In this document: in pieces, positions 1-9,048 of the stretch | How positions within the stretch are numbered: the stretch's first letter is position 1 | Layout: every line of letters begins with the position of its first letter | Assembly: GCF_008831285.2 (NCBI RefSeq) | Contig: NC_045139.1 | Span: forward strand, 21,430,412 to 21,494,411 | Reading direction: 5' to 3' | From: Nymphaea colorata | Taxonomy: Eukaryota > Streptophyta > Magnoliopsida > Nymphaeales > Nymphaeaceae | DNA: 64,000 nucleotides | Program-made: the position numbers and the translations under genes | The notes under the pieces: generated by a model | Seen by the model: the letters and a program-made list of their open reading frames with translations, nothing else | The model's database searches: none | Told to the model about the DNA's origin: nothing

Positions 1-1159
1 TGTAATACATGCCAATTGCAACATTTGTGACAGTTTGTGGAAAGACACCTTTATAGTTTTTCTCAGTGCAATATCTTGATTAGTTAGTTTTGATATAGGA
101 ACTTTACCGTCCATCGCATTTAGCCATTCTTCAAAAAGCCATTTGAAAGTTTCAGTCTTCTCATCAATAAGTAATGCACAACCGAAAATAATAATTTGGC
201 TAGAGTTATTTATACTTAAACAGAGAGAACGACATATAATACTTGTTCTTCTCATATGTTGTATCAAATGATACATCTTCAAAATACTAATAAAGTTCAC
301 AAGCAATTTCATCTGCCCAAAAACAGTTTCCAAAAAGCCCTCTTTAATCTACTTGAACGGCAAAATAAAAATTTGGATTTTGAAGTGCCCTTTTTTTGAA
401 ATAATCACTTGTTCAATTGTGTTTCTATAGTTCCGTTTGATTAAATGTCACATTCTTCATTCCTCCTGCCTGATGTGCAAATACATTCATAATCGGTGAT
501 GGTTTCAGCCCAAACCCAACCATTGTTTCTACAACATGTTTTTTAGAAGATTTTACCCACTTTGCTTTCTTATGGAAATTCACTTTTGATGGTGAATGTA
601 ACTAATGATTGTGTGTGTATTGTATATTGTGCACACACTAGTGATTTGCCTTTGAATTAAATTTGATGGACATCCAGGACTTGCAACCACATTTTGTTAT
701 TGCTTGCTCACTTATCTTGTTGCCTTTCTATTTCTTCAAACATTTTTTCTTGCAACAAAAACTGTTTCCAATGTAGAATACAATTACTTTTCGTTGAATC
801 ATGTATCATTGTATCAAACCCACCTCATACTACATATGTATTATAAAAATCGTAAGCACTTTTCACACTATCAAATTCCATTCCAATCTCTAGTGTAAAT
901 TCTTTAGCAGCATTCGGTATCAATCTTTGTTGCATGTTTGACTCATCAATGCATAGTCACTCATTGCTAGCACTTGTTTCCTCATTCCCTTCTAATTGTT
1001 CATCAATATTCATCATCACCCTGTTTTTATCAACCTCAATTTTAGCATATCACAATTGTTGTAATCTAATTCATCATCAAAGTTGTCAAATATCATCATT
1101 CCATCATCCTTAACCTCAAAATCGGTTTTACTTGTGTTTGCAGATATATCTAGCTTCAT
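1..1159 (-). pseudogene. FAR1/MULE-transposase-like pseudogene, 3' end cut by window edge
   Basis: Translating the minus strand gives, in order, a FAR1 DNA-binding-type stretch (near 900-850, containing GMEFDSVKSAYDFYN), a linker with GLKPSPIMNVFAHQAGG (near 520-470), and the start of a MULE transposase domain. The last includes NPNFYFAVQVD and FWADE (380-310), DVSFDTTYEKNKY (275-235) and TETFKWLFEEWLNAM (155-110). This order is that of FAR1/FHY3-related proteins and their Mutator-like transposase ancestors. Stops interrupt it, for example after AVQVD and after ACELY, and the frame shifts several times, so it is not translatable as one protein. The first possible Met is at 1159-1157. The C-terminal half, including the rest of the catalytic domain and the SWIM zinc finger, would lie beyond position 1. 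I cannot tell a dead domesticated FAR1 gene from a dead MULE transposon, because no terminal inverted repeat is in view. Confidence 0.82.
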
Positions 1160-1340
1160 TGCAACAATTTGAGCTTTTAGATCTTATAATTGGATCTATT
1201 TTTTCAAACCTTTACAGTATACAGTAAATACAATAACGTTAAACTTTGGTATTGGAAATAACAATTTAAAATTTTGTTCATGACAATTTGCACGATAGCT
1301 AAAACACAATGAGTCAAATCCTAGGAATGACAAACAATTA

Positions 1341-2351
1341 GGTAGTGTTTGATGGCCAAGAATTTTCCTGTAGCTCAGGAAATAAAATTTAAATCTTTAA
1401 AACATTTCTGGTTCATCAAACACAAAATTATTTTTTTTACCGTTAAAGTGAAAATCAGAAACATATTTCCAGAATTTTTTTTGGAGCCGTTGGGCACGAT
1501 GCGTGGAAGGAGGGAGGAGGGAAGAAGGGAAGGAGGAAGAACGGAAGGAGGAAGGAGGGAGGAGGAAGAAAGGAAGGAGGAAGAAGGGAAGGAGGGAGGA
1601 GGAAGAGGGGAGGAGGAAAGGGGAAGGAGGGAGGAGGAACGGGGAAGGAGGAAGGAGGAAGGAGGAAAGGGGAAGGAGGAAGGAGAAAGGGGGAAGGAGA
1701 AAGGGGAAGGAGGAACGAGGAAGGAGGAAGGAGAAAGGGGAAGGAGGAACACGGAAGGAGAAAGGGGAAGGAGGGAGGAGGAAAGGGGAAGGAAGGATCA
1801 TGGAAGGAGGGAGGAGTGAAGGAGGCGGAGGCGGAAGAAGGGAAGGAGGAAGAAGGGAGGAGGAAAGGGGAAGGAGGGAAGAAGGGAAGGAGGTGGAGGA
1901 GGAAGAAGGTAGGAGGAAAGGGGAAGGAGGGAAGAAGGGAAGGAGGTGGAGGAGGAAGAAAGGTAGGAGGAAAGGGGAAGGAGGGAAGAAGGGAAGGAGG
2001 TGGAGGAGGAAGAAAGGAAGGAGGAAGAAGGAAGGAGGGAGGAGGAGGAAAGGGGGGAAGGAGGTGGAGGCAGAAGAAGGGAAGGAGGGAGGAGGAAGGA
2101 GGGAGGAGGAAGAAAGGGAAGGAGGCGGGGGAGAGGGAAGGAGGCGGAGGGAAGGCGGCGCTTTCCCATTTCCACCGATTCTTTTTCTCTTGTCATCAAA
2201 AGCAGAAACATATTTCCAGAAAAATAATTCCAAATTAACAAACACAACATAGTTTTGGAAATCTAAAATTTTATTTCTCAAAAACCAATTCCAGAAATAT
2301 ATTTCTGGAAACTTGTTTCCAGAAACATATTTCTGGCCATCAAACACTACC
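1341..2351. mobile_element. Non-autonomous PIF/Harbinger (Tourist-like) element, 1,011 bp
   Basis: The two ends are perfect inverted repeats for the first 17 bases (GGTAGTGTTTGATGGCC at 1341-1357, its complement at 2335-2351). Similarity continues inward in weaker form, through repeated motifs such as TTTCTGGAA and ATCAAACAC. The element is flanked on both sides by TTA (1338-1340 and 2352-2354). A 3-bp TTA target duplication with a G-rich, TGTTTG-containing terminus is the signature of the PIF/Harbinger superfamily. No transposase is encoded, so it must have been moved in trans. The interior is almost entirely a polypurine tract, described separately. Confidence 0.88.
1503..2158. repeat. Polypurine (GGAAGGA/GGAGGA) low-complexity tract inside the PIF/Harbinger element
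   Basis: The + strand is almost pure G and A for about 650 bp, with only scattered single pyrimidines. It is built from GGAAGGA, GGAGGA and GAAGAA words. Longer units of roughly 60 bp recur at 1860-2010 (GGAGGTGGAGGAGGAAGAA with AAGGGGAAGGAGGGAAGAA). Because stop codons are rare in such sequence, long open frames appear in several frames on both strands, but they encode only Glu/Gly/Arg/Lys or Ser/Pro/Leu runs. The tract could form intramolecular triplex (H-DNA). Confidence 0.95.
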
Positions 2352-2354
2352 TTA

Positions 2355-3185
2355 ATGACATACAATTACAAACAATAGTGATGCAATTATAAACAATTTA
2401 CTACAATAAGTGATACGTTTTTTTAGTAAACCACAACACTGTCTTTGCAATAAAAAATGTTGATTTACCTTACTCAATATTAAAATAACTAAAACTTTCT
2501 TAAAACAATCAATCCTACTATTTCATATCTCTTATTCAGCACCGTTCTTTAAGAATCACTTGGCCACAATGTTACCGTCAACAGGATGGTGCGCCTCATA
2601 TTTATATCCTCTTATTACCTTACTTAAATGAGTTTAGAATTTCTTGTTTTCCTTGTTCAATGCTTACAAAAATTCTCAGAGAACAAAATGCATAAACTAT
2701 TCATAGAAGCGCTTACAATCCAACAAAATCCATAAACTATAGCATACTCACAGTCTGGTGCAGGACACCAATTGGGCAGCATTAAAAAAAAAGCAGAAAT
2801 ATCAATGGTTTATAAGCTATGAGAAACTACCTGCTATCCACTGGACATGAACAAATTGGTTTATTTTATGATTTGTACAGATTCAAAAAATTGAAAGAGA
2901 GAGAAAAAAGAAGTTGAAATAATCAGGCTCCAAATGCATACTTGTCCTTTTATTATGTACGAGGTGAAAAAAAACAATTTCAATTTTTAATTTCATTGAC
3001 AAGATGCCTGGTGATCAGAAAAGAGGTGCGCAGAATTAGTTCCTCGTGCGAAGAACTAATTCTTTCATAATTTGCTGTGCTGAGCGTCTATGAGTACTAG
3101 TTTTAGACTGGCGATCTACAAAGAGATCAAAGAGCTTTTAGGCTTTTGAAACTGTGGCAGATGCTGCATTGGGAGCCATTATTGA
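2355..3185. other. Intergenic DNA, nothing recognised
   Basis: AT-rich sequence with no open frame of note. I see no transposon coding match, no terminal repeat and no RNA gene between the PIF/Harbinger element and the GC-richer tandem repeat that follows. Confidence 0.6.
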
Positions 3186-3189
3186 CTGC

Positions 3190-3445
3190 CCTTGCTGTTT
3201 TGGGAGAATGGGGGCTGTGGTGCAGCCCTTGGCTGTTTTGGAGAATGAGGGCTGCCATAGAGTAGACCCCTTCTCTATTTAAAAATAAAGGGCTGTGGTG
3301 GGGCAGCCCCCTTCTCTATTTCAAACAAATAGGAGCTTCGATGAAGCAGCCCCTTGCTCTAATCATGGGAGAATGAGGGCTGTGGTGGAGCAGCCCCCTG
3401 CTGTAATCATGGGAGAATGGGGCTGCGGTAGAGCAACACCCTCAA
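3190..3445. repeat. Degenerate tandem repeat, unit about 40-46 bp
   Basis: About six diverged copies of a unit containing GGGAGAATGRGGGCTGTGG followed by a CAGCCCC box. Clear GGGCTG starts lie near 3212, 3249, 3290, 3377 and 3421. The GGGGCTG and CAGCCCC boxes within a unit are partly complementary, so each could form a short hairpin. The 80-residue frame across it is a by-product. Confidence 0.75.
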
Positions 3446-3576
3446 CAATCACAACAATGGGCTGTTCCACCGCACCCTGCTCAAAAACACAAGGGGCGGA
3501 CAAGCAAGAAATAGTGAAAATGGGCAAGAGAACATAGCAGGTGAAGACATCTTCCTTCGTTGTCCAGTTCCCTCAC

Positions 3577-3581
3577 CAGTT
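3577..3581. other. Target-site duplication of copia-1 (left), CAGTT
   Basis: Identical to the five bases at 8862-8866 immediately after the other LTR. A 5-bp duplication is standard for LTR retrotransposon integration. Confidence 0.93.
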
Positions 3582-4058
3582 TGAAAGAAAAGATGCAAGA
3601 CTAAGATTTTTTAAGTGGTTCGGAGTAAAATCCTACGTCCACTGTCTCTCACACCTATTAGGTGATAAATGTGAGGTTCCCTTAATGTGAGAATTTATAC
3701 ATGATTTGTTGAAGAGATTGTTAAACAATCATTCCTTGATTTTTTTGTTTCTATAATCCTTTCTTTCTCTTTTGATAAAGGGACGTTGCCACTTTTCTTG
3801 CCTAGATTCTTGCCTTTGTGAACTTGATTGATTTCTCCAGATTTAACAAGTATAGTTGCCTTTTTGCTGGATTTGTCACAATCTTTATGATTTTCTTCAA
3901 TCGCCTTGTGATCTTGATTGATTTCTTCCAATCTAGCGAGTACAGTTGCCTTGTTGCTGGATTTGTCATGATTTTCTTCATTTGTTGAACTGGCATGATC
4001 TCCACAATTTCCTTCATCCGGTGGACAGCTGTAACTATCAGCAGTTTGTGCATTAACA
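3582..4058 (-). repeat. Copia-1 3' LTR
   Basis: 477 bp, beginning TGTTAATGCAC on the minus strand and ending CTTTCA. It is about 97.5% identical by eye to the 5' LTR. It contains the same in-frame 90-bp internal repeat seen in the other LTR. The pol frame reads through the polypurine tract into this LTR and stops within it at 3802-3804. Confidence 0.94.
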
Positions 4059-4072
4059 TCCCCTTCAATCTC
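4059..4072 (-). promoter_or_regulatory. Copia-1 polypurine tract (plus-strand primer)
   Basis: The minus strand reads GAGATTGAAGGGGA directly before the 3' LTR starts with TGTTAA. The position and purine content fit the RNase-H-resistant primer for plus-strand cDNA. Confidence 0.85.
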
Positions 4073-7000
4073 AAGCGTAGGTTGTAGCGAAGACCGAGAT
4101 TGTGGCCTAGAGCTGTCAACCGATGATGGGGAAGAGGCTTTGTAAACATATCAGCTAGCTGATGAGTGGTCGTAATATATTGAGTAACTAATGATCCAAG
4201 AGCCACCTTTTCTCTTATGAAATGAAAATCAAGCTCAATATGCTTCATCCGAGGGTGATGTGCCGTTTTGATGGTGGATTGCAGGGCAGACAGATTGTCA
4301 CATAACAAGGGAGATTGAGAAAGAAACATTCCAAGATCTCGAAAAATAAATGTGATCCAAGTGAGCTCTGCTGCTGTCGTTGCAAGGGCACGATATTCAG
4401 CTTCACAAGAAGATCTTGCAACACTTTGTTGTTTTTTGGATGCCCAAGAAATACAATTGGGCCTAGAAAAGTGCAGTAGCCAGTGGTAGAACGACGAGTG
4501 GAGGGGCAGCCGGCCCAATCTGCATCAGAATAAGCTCGGATTGATAATTTTCTGGGCTTAAAGAATTGCATTCCAAGAGAGATAGTGCCCTGAATATAGC
4601 GAAGAATGCGTTTCAGCAGCTGAAAATGTCGCAGGGAAGGAGCGTGCATAAACTGTGACACATAATTAACAGCATAAGTGATGTCTGGTCGGGTGAAAGT
4701 AAGATATTGCAGAGCTCCAACAAGACTGCGATACAACATAGCATTGGGATATGCTTCTTCTTCTACAGTGCTGTTGTTATAAACATTAGTAACTATTGGC
4801 GTAACAGTTGACCGGCATGATTGCATCTGAGCACGTTCTAGGATGTCCATAGCATAGCGTTGTTGATTGAGAAACAGGTCGAAAGCAGTGCGTTGAACTT
4901 GAATGCATAAGAAGTAATGTAAGTCCCCAAGATCTGTCATAGCAAAAGTACGAGATACTTCATTCTGAAAGGATGCAAGAAAAGTTGGACTGCTGCCGGT
5001 GAGAATGATATCATCCACATATAAGAGAAGAATGGTTACAGTCGATTGTTGGAGTCTCACAAATAACGATGGATCAGCAGAGCTGGCTTGAAAATTGTGA
5101 GAGAATAAAAATTGAGCAAAGCGATCATACCAAGCTTGCGGGGCCTATTTGAGACCATATAGAGCACGATTTAATTTGCAAACGTGGTGAGGAAACTGAG
5201 CATCTTGGAAACCTGGAGGCTGCTCAATAAAAACAGTTTCAGTCAAATATCCATTCAGAAATGCATTTTTGACATCAAGTTGTTTAAGAGGCCAGCCATT
5301 CATAAGAGCAACAGAAAGTATGATTCGAATAGTTGCTGGTTTAACAATTGGTGAGAAGGTTTCAAGAAAATCCACGCCTTCAATTTGAGTATAGCCCTGT
5401 GCCACCAGCCTTGCTTTAAGTCTGTCAAAGTAGCCTTCACTATTCAATTTTGTTTTGTAAACCCATCGGCAGCCAATAATATGCATGGAGGGGTCACGAG
5501 GTACCAAGGTCCAAGTATCATTTGCAATCAAAGCTGCCATTTCATCTTCCATAGCACGCCTCCAGCGGAGATGTTTAAGGGCAATGGAGAAATGTTTAGG
5601 TTCAGCGGGAGCAAGGGTAGTTAATATGTATTTGGGATTGGGTTTGACAATACCATGTTGAGAACATGTGACCCTAGGGTGAGACGGTCTGGTCATGGTA
5701 TTAGGTAAGACATTAGATGGGATAGGAGAAGGAGGACTAGGTGGCGATGGTGAAGGAGGAGGTGGCGAGCTAGGTAGCGATGGTGAAGGAAGAGGTGGCG
5801 AGCTAGGTGGCGATGGTGAAGTAAGAACCGGAAACTCTAGTGATGGTGGAGGTAAGGGAGAAATGGCTGGTGATGGTAGAGTATAGGTACAAAGGGAAGG
5901 TTCAGGTTCACTATTGTGAAGTCTGGCAACATCATGAGGGTTCACTTCAATGAGAGCGGGCTGATTAGATTGAATAGCGACCGGAGAGAAGGACACAAGA
6001 TCATGAGTAAAATTGTAATTCAGTTGTGCGCTAGCCAAACCTTGATTGAAGGGAAAACATTGTTCATCAAACACTACGTGTCTTGAAATATAGACCCGAT
6101 TTGTCAAGGGATAAAGGCAGCGATAACCTTTGTGTTGGTCACTATATCCTATGAAGACACATGGTAAGGATTTGGGTTCAAATTTGTGTTTATTGTAGCT
6201 TTTGATGTGGGGAAAACATCTACATCCAAAAGTCCTTAGGCAAGAATAGTCGGGAGGTTTATGAAATAAGCTTTCATATGGACTTAGCATTTAGAGCGTG
6301 GATGTCGGCAACCGATTTATGAGCCACACAGCAGTAGTGAAGGCTTCCACCCAATGTTTTGCTGGAACATCACTATGGAATAGTAGAGTTAATCCAAGTT
6401 CAGTAACTGACCTGTGTTTTCGTTCCACCAACCCATTCTGTTCAGGTGTTTTTGGATAGGCCTTGAGATGTTTGATTCCACATTCTCATAGATAAGAGAG
6501 AAAAGCATTGCTATTAAATTCACCACCTTCATCACTTTGAAAAATTTTAACAGATCTTCCAAATTGCGTACTCACCATCTTATGAAACTCCATAAACTTG
6601 GCAAAAAAATCAAACTTAGATTAGAATGGGTAGATCCAAGAATAGCGAGAATGATGATCAACAAAGAGCGCATAATATCGAAACTTTTGACATGAATCAA
6701 CCGGTGCTGGTCCCCAAAGATCACAATGAATTTTTTCAAAGGGTTCATAATATTCATCATCTAATGGAAGAAACGGCAAGCGTGTTGCTTTGCCCAATTG
6801 ACAACTTTGACAAATAGAAAACATAGTCATTTTTGCTGCTAAATTTATTCTACCCTTGGATGACAAAAAAGCAATGATCTTAGCTGATGGATGCCCGAGC
6901 CGACTGTGCCAAATCTCTGAAGTTGCTGTCCTGAAACGATCAGAAAAAAATACTGCCTTTGGTCTGGTCTTGAGTGCATACAAATCTCCCTTTCTAGCTC

Positions 7001-7405
7001 CCTTGGCAATCGTCTGATTGGTTTCCTTGTCCTTAATCACAAAAGAATCAGATGTAAACTCAAAGACATAGGACATAGACGAGGTAAGTTGACTCACGGA
7101 AATAAGATTTTTCTTTATAGCAGGAACAACCAGCACATTATCAAGAGGAAGAGTCGTATTTCCAAAATCAAGATTAGTAGAACCAATATGAGTTATTGGT
7201 AAATGCTGCCCGTTTCCAACCATAACTGAATCAGTTCCATGATATTTAATGAGATGATTAAGAGTACCTGGATCATCTGTAACATGAGAAGTTGCGCCAG
7301 TGTTCGGATACCAGTCTGCATTATTAGGATCGGCAACTTGAACAGTGGAAAAAATTTGTGGAAGATCTTTGGGTTGATACGCCTGATTGAATCTGTGGTA
7401 GCATT
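4060..7405 (-). pseudogene. Copia-1 pol: protease, integrase, reverse transcriptase, RNase H (broken)
   Basis: From high to low coordinates: the protease motif reads WYPNTGATSHVT, with Asn (codon 7304-7302) where the catalytic Asp of D-T/S-G should be. Next are the GAG-pre-integrase zinc region (HSRLGHPS, then CQSCQLGK) and the integrase core with its three acidic residues (HCDLWGP, FQSDEGGEF, QNGLVERKH). The reverse transcriptase has DVKNAFLNG and YVDD at 5021-5010. RNase H has SDADWAGCPSTRRSTTGY and SSCEAEYRAL. In-frame stops lie at 6621, 6488-6486, 6291 and 5147-5145, the last in place of the usual Gln of LYGLKQ. A single-base frameshift near 4460 separates the two halves of RNase H. The product would be a polyprotein making and integrating cDNA in virus-like particles, but this copy cannot make it. 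The protease change alone should block processing. Confidence 0.92.
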
Positions 7406-8344
7406 TGAATGCCGTGTGATTACTCATTCCACAAATTTGACACGTTGTTTTAACTGAAGGCTGAGTGGTACTTTGATCGGCATTGGCTGGAGTATTGGTG
7501 GGACGAGATTGAGAAGCAGGTGGAAAACCACGTCCTCACGAGTTGAAGTGAGGGTTGCTGTTTTTCCTGGTATACTGAGCACGTCCTCTGTAGTTGTGAG
7601 AGTAGGAGGGTTGAGCTGGAACTTGCTGGCTTATGAACGCAGCATTTGGATTAAGTTGAAACCCATGGATGTTTTTCATGTTGTCATGGCTTTCAAGCAG
7701 AGAGACAACATCAATATATGCAGGAATAGGAGGCCGAAGTATCGACGTCATAAACGATTCATAACCTGCTCCAAGCCCATTTATGAGCCAATAAACTTTG
7801 TCTTGATCCGACAGAGGTTTCCCAATGGCTGCCAATTCATCACATATGGTTTTGAAACCAGTTACATACTCAGTAACAGTTTTTTCTTGCTTTTGAAACG
7901 TCTGCAATTTTCTGTTTAACAGAAATTCTCGGTCTTTGGATTCTCTAGCAAAGACCTTTAAAAGAGCAATCCAGACTTCAGAAGAAGTTTGGAGTCCGAC
8001 CACAAGACCTAGCACTTCTTCAGAGAGTGATCCAGTGATCCACCCTCTAAGGAGTCGGTTGATTTTTTTCAGGCAAGAAATTCTGGATTTGGGACAGGAC
8101 GGACCTCACCATTTTCAACAGTTTCAATGGTGGAGGTCGGTTTCGAGATTTGTCCTTCTATAAATCCCATCATGTCTTGGCTTTCAATAAGTCCACGCAT
8201 TTGGGTCTTCCAAAGCAAGTAATTCTTGTGGGAGAGTTTGATAGAGACAAAATTTGCAACATTAACGTTGGAAGGATATGAATACTTAGCTGCCATGATA
8301 AGCGAAGGAGATGCTCCGGTCGAAGAGGATGCACTGGAAGCCAT
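7400..8344 (-). pseudogene. Copia-1 gag (capsid and CCHC zinc knuckle), frameshifted
   Basis: Starts at ATG 8344-8342 (MASSASSSTG...). The frame is open to 8069, then is lost by a single missing base just before an A7 run at 8063-8069. Shifting frame restores a Gag-like stretch with RGWITGSLSEEVLGLVVGL. This runs to a TGA at 7536 and then, in the same frame, into the zinc knuckle CQICGMSNHTAFKC at 7442-7400, which fits C-x2-C-x4-H-x4-C. The N-terminal segment with NYLLWKTQMRGLIES matches the capsid start typical of plant copia Gag. The break before the A7 run and the CGA-to-TGA-type stop are simple mutations, so the gene was probably intact at insertion. Confidence 0.88.
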
Positions 8345-8372
8345 GGAGAAAACGAAAATCCTCACGGAGATA

Positions 8373-8384
8373 GCTCTGGTACCA
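8373..8384 (-). promoter_or_regulatory. Copia-1 primer binding site (Met-initiator tRNA type)
   Basis: The minus strand reads TGGTACCAGAGC immediately inside the 5' LTR. This is one base from TGGTATCAGAGC, the usual plant copia primer site complementary to the 3' end of initiator-Met tRNA. Confidence 0.93.
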
Positions 8385-8861
8385 TGAAAGAAAAGATGCA
8401 AGACTAAGATTTTTTAAGTGGTTCAAAGTAAAATCCTACGTCCACTGTCTCTCACACCTATTAGGCGATAAATGTGAGGTTCCCTTAATGTGAGAATTTA
8501 TACATTATTTGTTGAAGAGATTGTTAAACAATCCTTCCTTGATTTTTTTGTTTCTATAATCCTTTGTTTCTCTTTTGATAAAGGGACGTTGCCACTTTTC
8601 TTGCCTAGATTCTTGCCTTTGTGATCTTGATTGATTTCTCCATATTTAACAAGTATAGTTGCCTTTTTGCTGGATTTGTCACGATCTTCATGATTTTCTT
8701 CAATCGCCTTGTGATCTTGATTGATTTCTTCCAATCTAGCGAGTACAGTTGCCTTGTTGCTGGATTTGTCATGATTTTCTTCATTTGTTGAACTGGCATG
8801 ATCTCCACAATTTCCTTCATCCGGTGGACAGCTATAACTATCAGCAGTTTGTGCGTTAACA
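8385..8861 (-). repeat. Copia-1 5' LTR with TATA-like box
   Basis: 477 bp. A TATAAAT box lies on the minus strand at 8502-8496, a plausible start for the element's transcript. The LTR also holds an open frame with a 90-bp (30-codon) tandem repeat: DKSS-K-AT and EINQDHK recur with a spacing of exactly 90 bp (8621/8711 and 8658/8748). The target duplication CAGTT follows at 8862-8866. Confidence 0.92.
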
Positions 8862-8909
8862 CAGTTACCACGGGTGGTCATAGCTTTTCCATTTTTGGAG
8901 ACAGATGTT

Positions 8910-8970
8910 TATATATATATATATAGATGTGTATATGTATCTTCTTATTTCCCGGTTTCAAGTTTTATCT

Positions 8971-9016
<46 letters not shown>

Positions 9017-9048
9017 TTATTTCCCGGTTTCAAGTTTTATCTTTTCAT
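8910..9048. repeat. AT microsatellite flanked by a 34-bp direct repeat
   Basis: (AT)n runs at 8910-8925 and 8975-9014. The 34-bp sequence starting TCTTATTTCCCGGTTTCAAG occurs at 8943-8976 and again at 9015-9048, so the region is a 72-bp tandem duplication whose AT part differs in length. Confidence 0.88.

Larger units (their letters stand above)
3582..8861 (-). mobile_element. Copia-1: full-length Ty1/copia retrotransposon, 5,280 bp
   Basis: Two 477-bp LTRs (3582-4058 and 8385-8861) of the form TG...CA are flanked by a 5-bp target duplication CAGTT (3577-3581 and 8862-8866). A Met-initiator tRNA primer site sits at 8384-8373 and a polypurine tract at 4072-4059. Between them, on the minus strand, come gag with zinc knuckle, protease, integrase, reverse transcriptase and RNase H, the Ty1/copia order. 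I counted about 12 differences between the LTRs, roughly 2.5%, so the insertion is fairly recent. The reading frame has five in-frame stops and two single-base frameshifts, so the copy is not autonomous. The Gag and protease sequences suggest the Ale/Retrofit lineage, but I am not sure. Confidence 0.95.

Noticed and set aside
1397-2365. Long open frames (up to 322 codons) on both strands through the polypurine tract
   Set aside because: Purine-only sequence lacks most stop codons. The translations are Glu/Gly/Arg or Ser/Pro/Leu runs with no domain, and they span the transposon ends.
5695-5886. Gly-rich + strand frame within copia-1
   Set aside because: Antisense shadow of the Pro/Ser-rich linker between integrase and reverse transcriptase.
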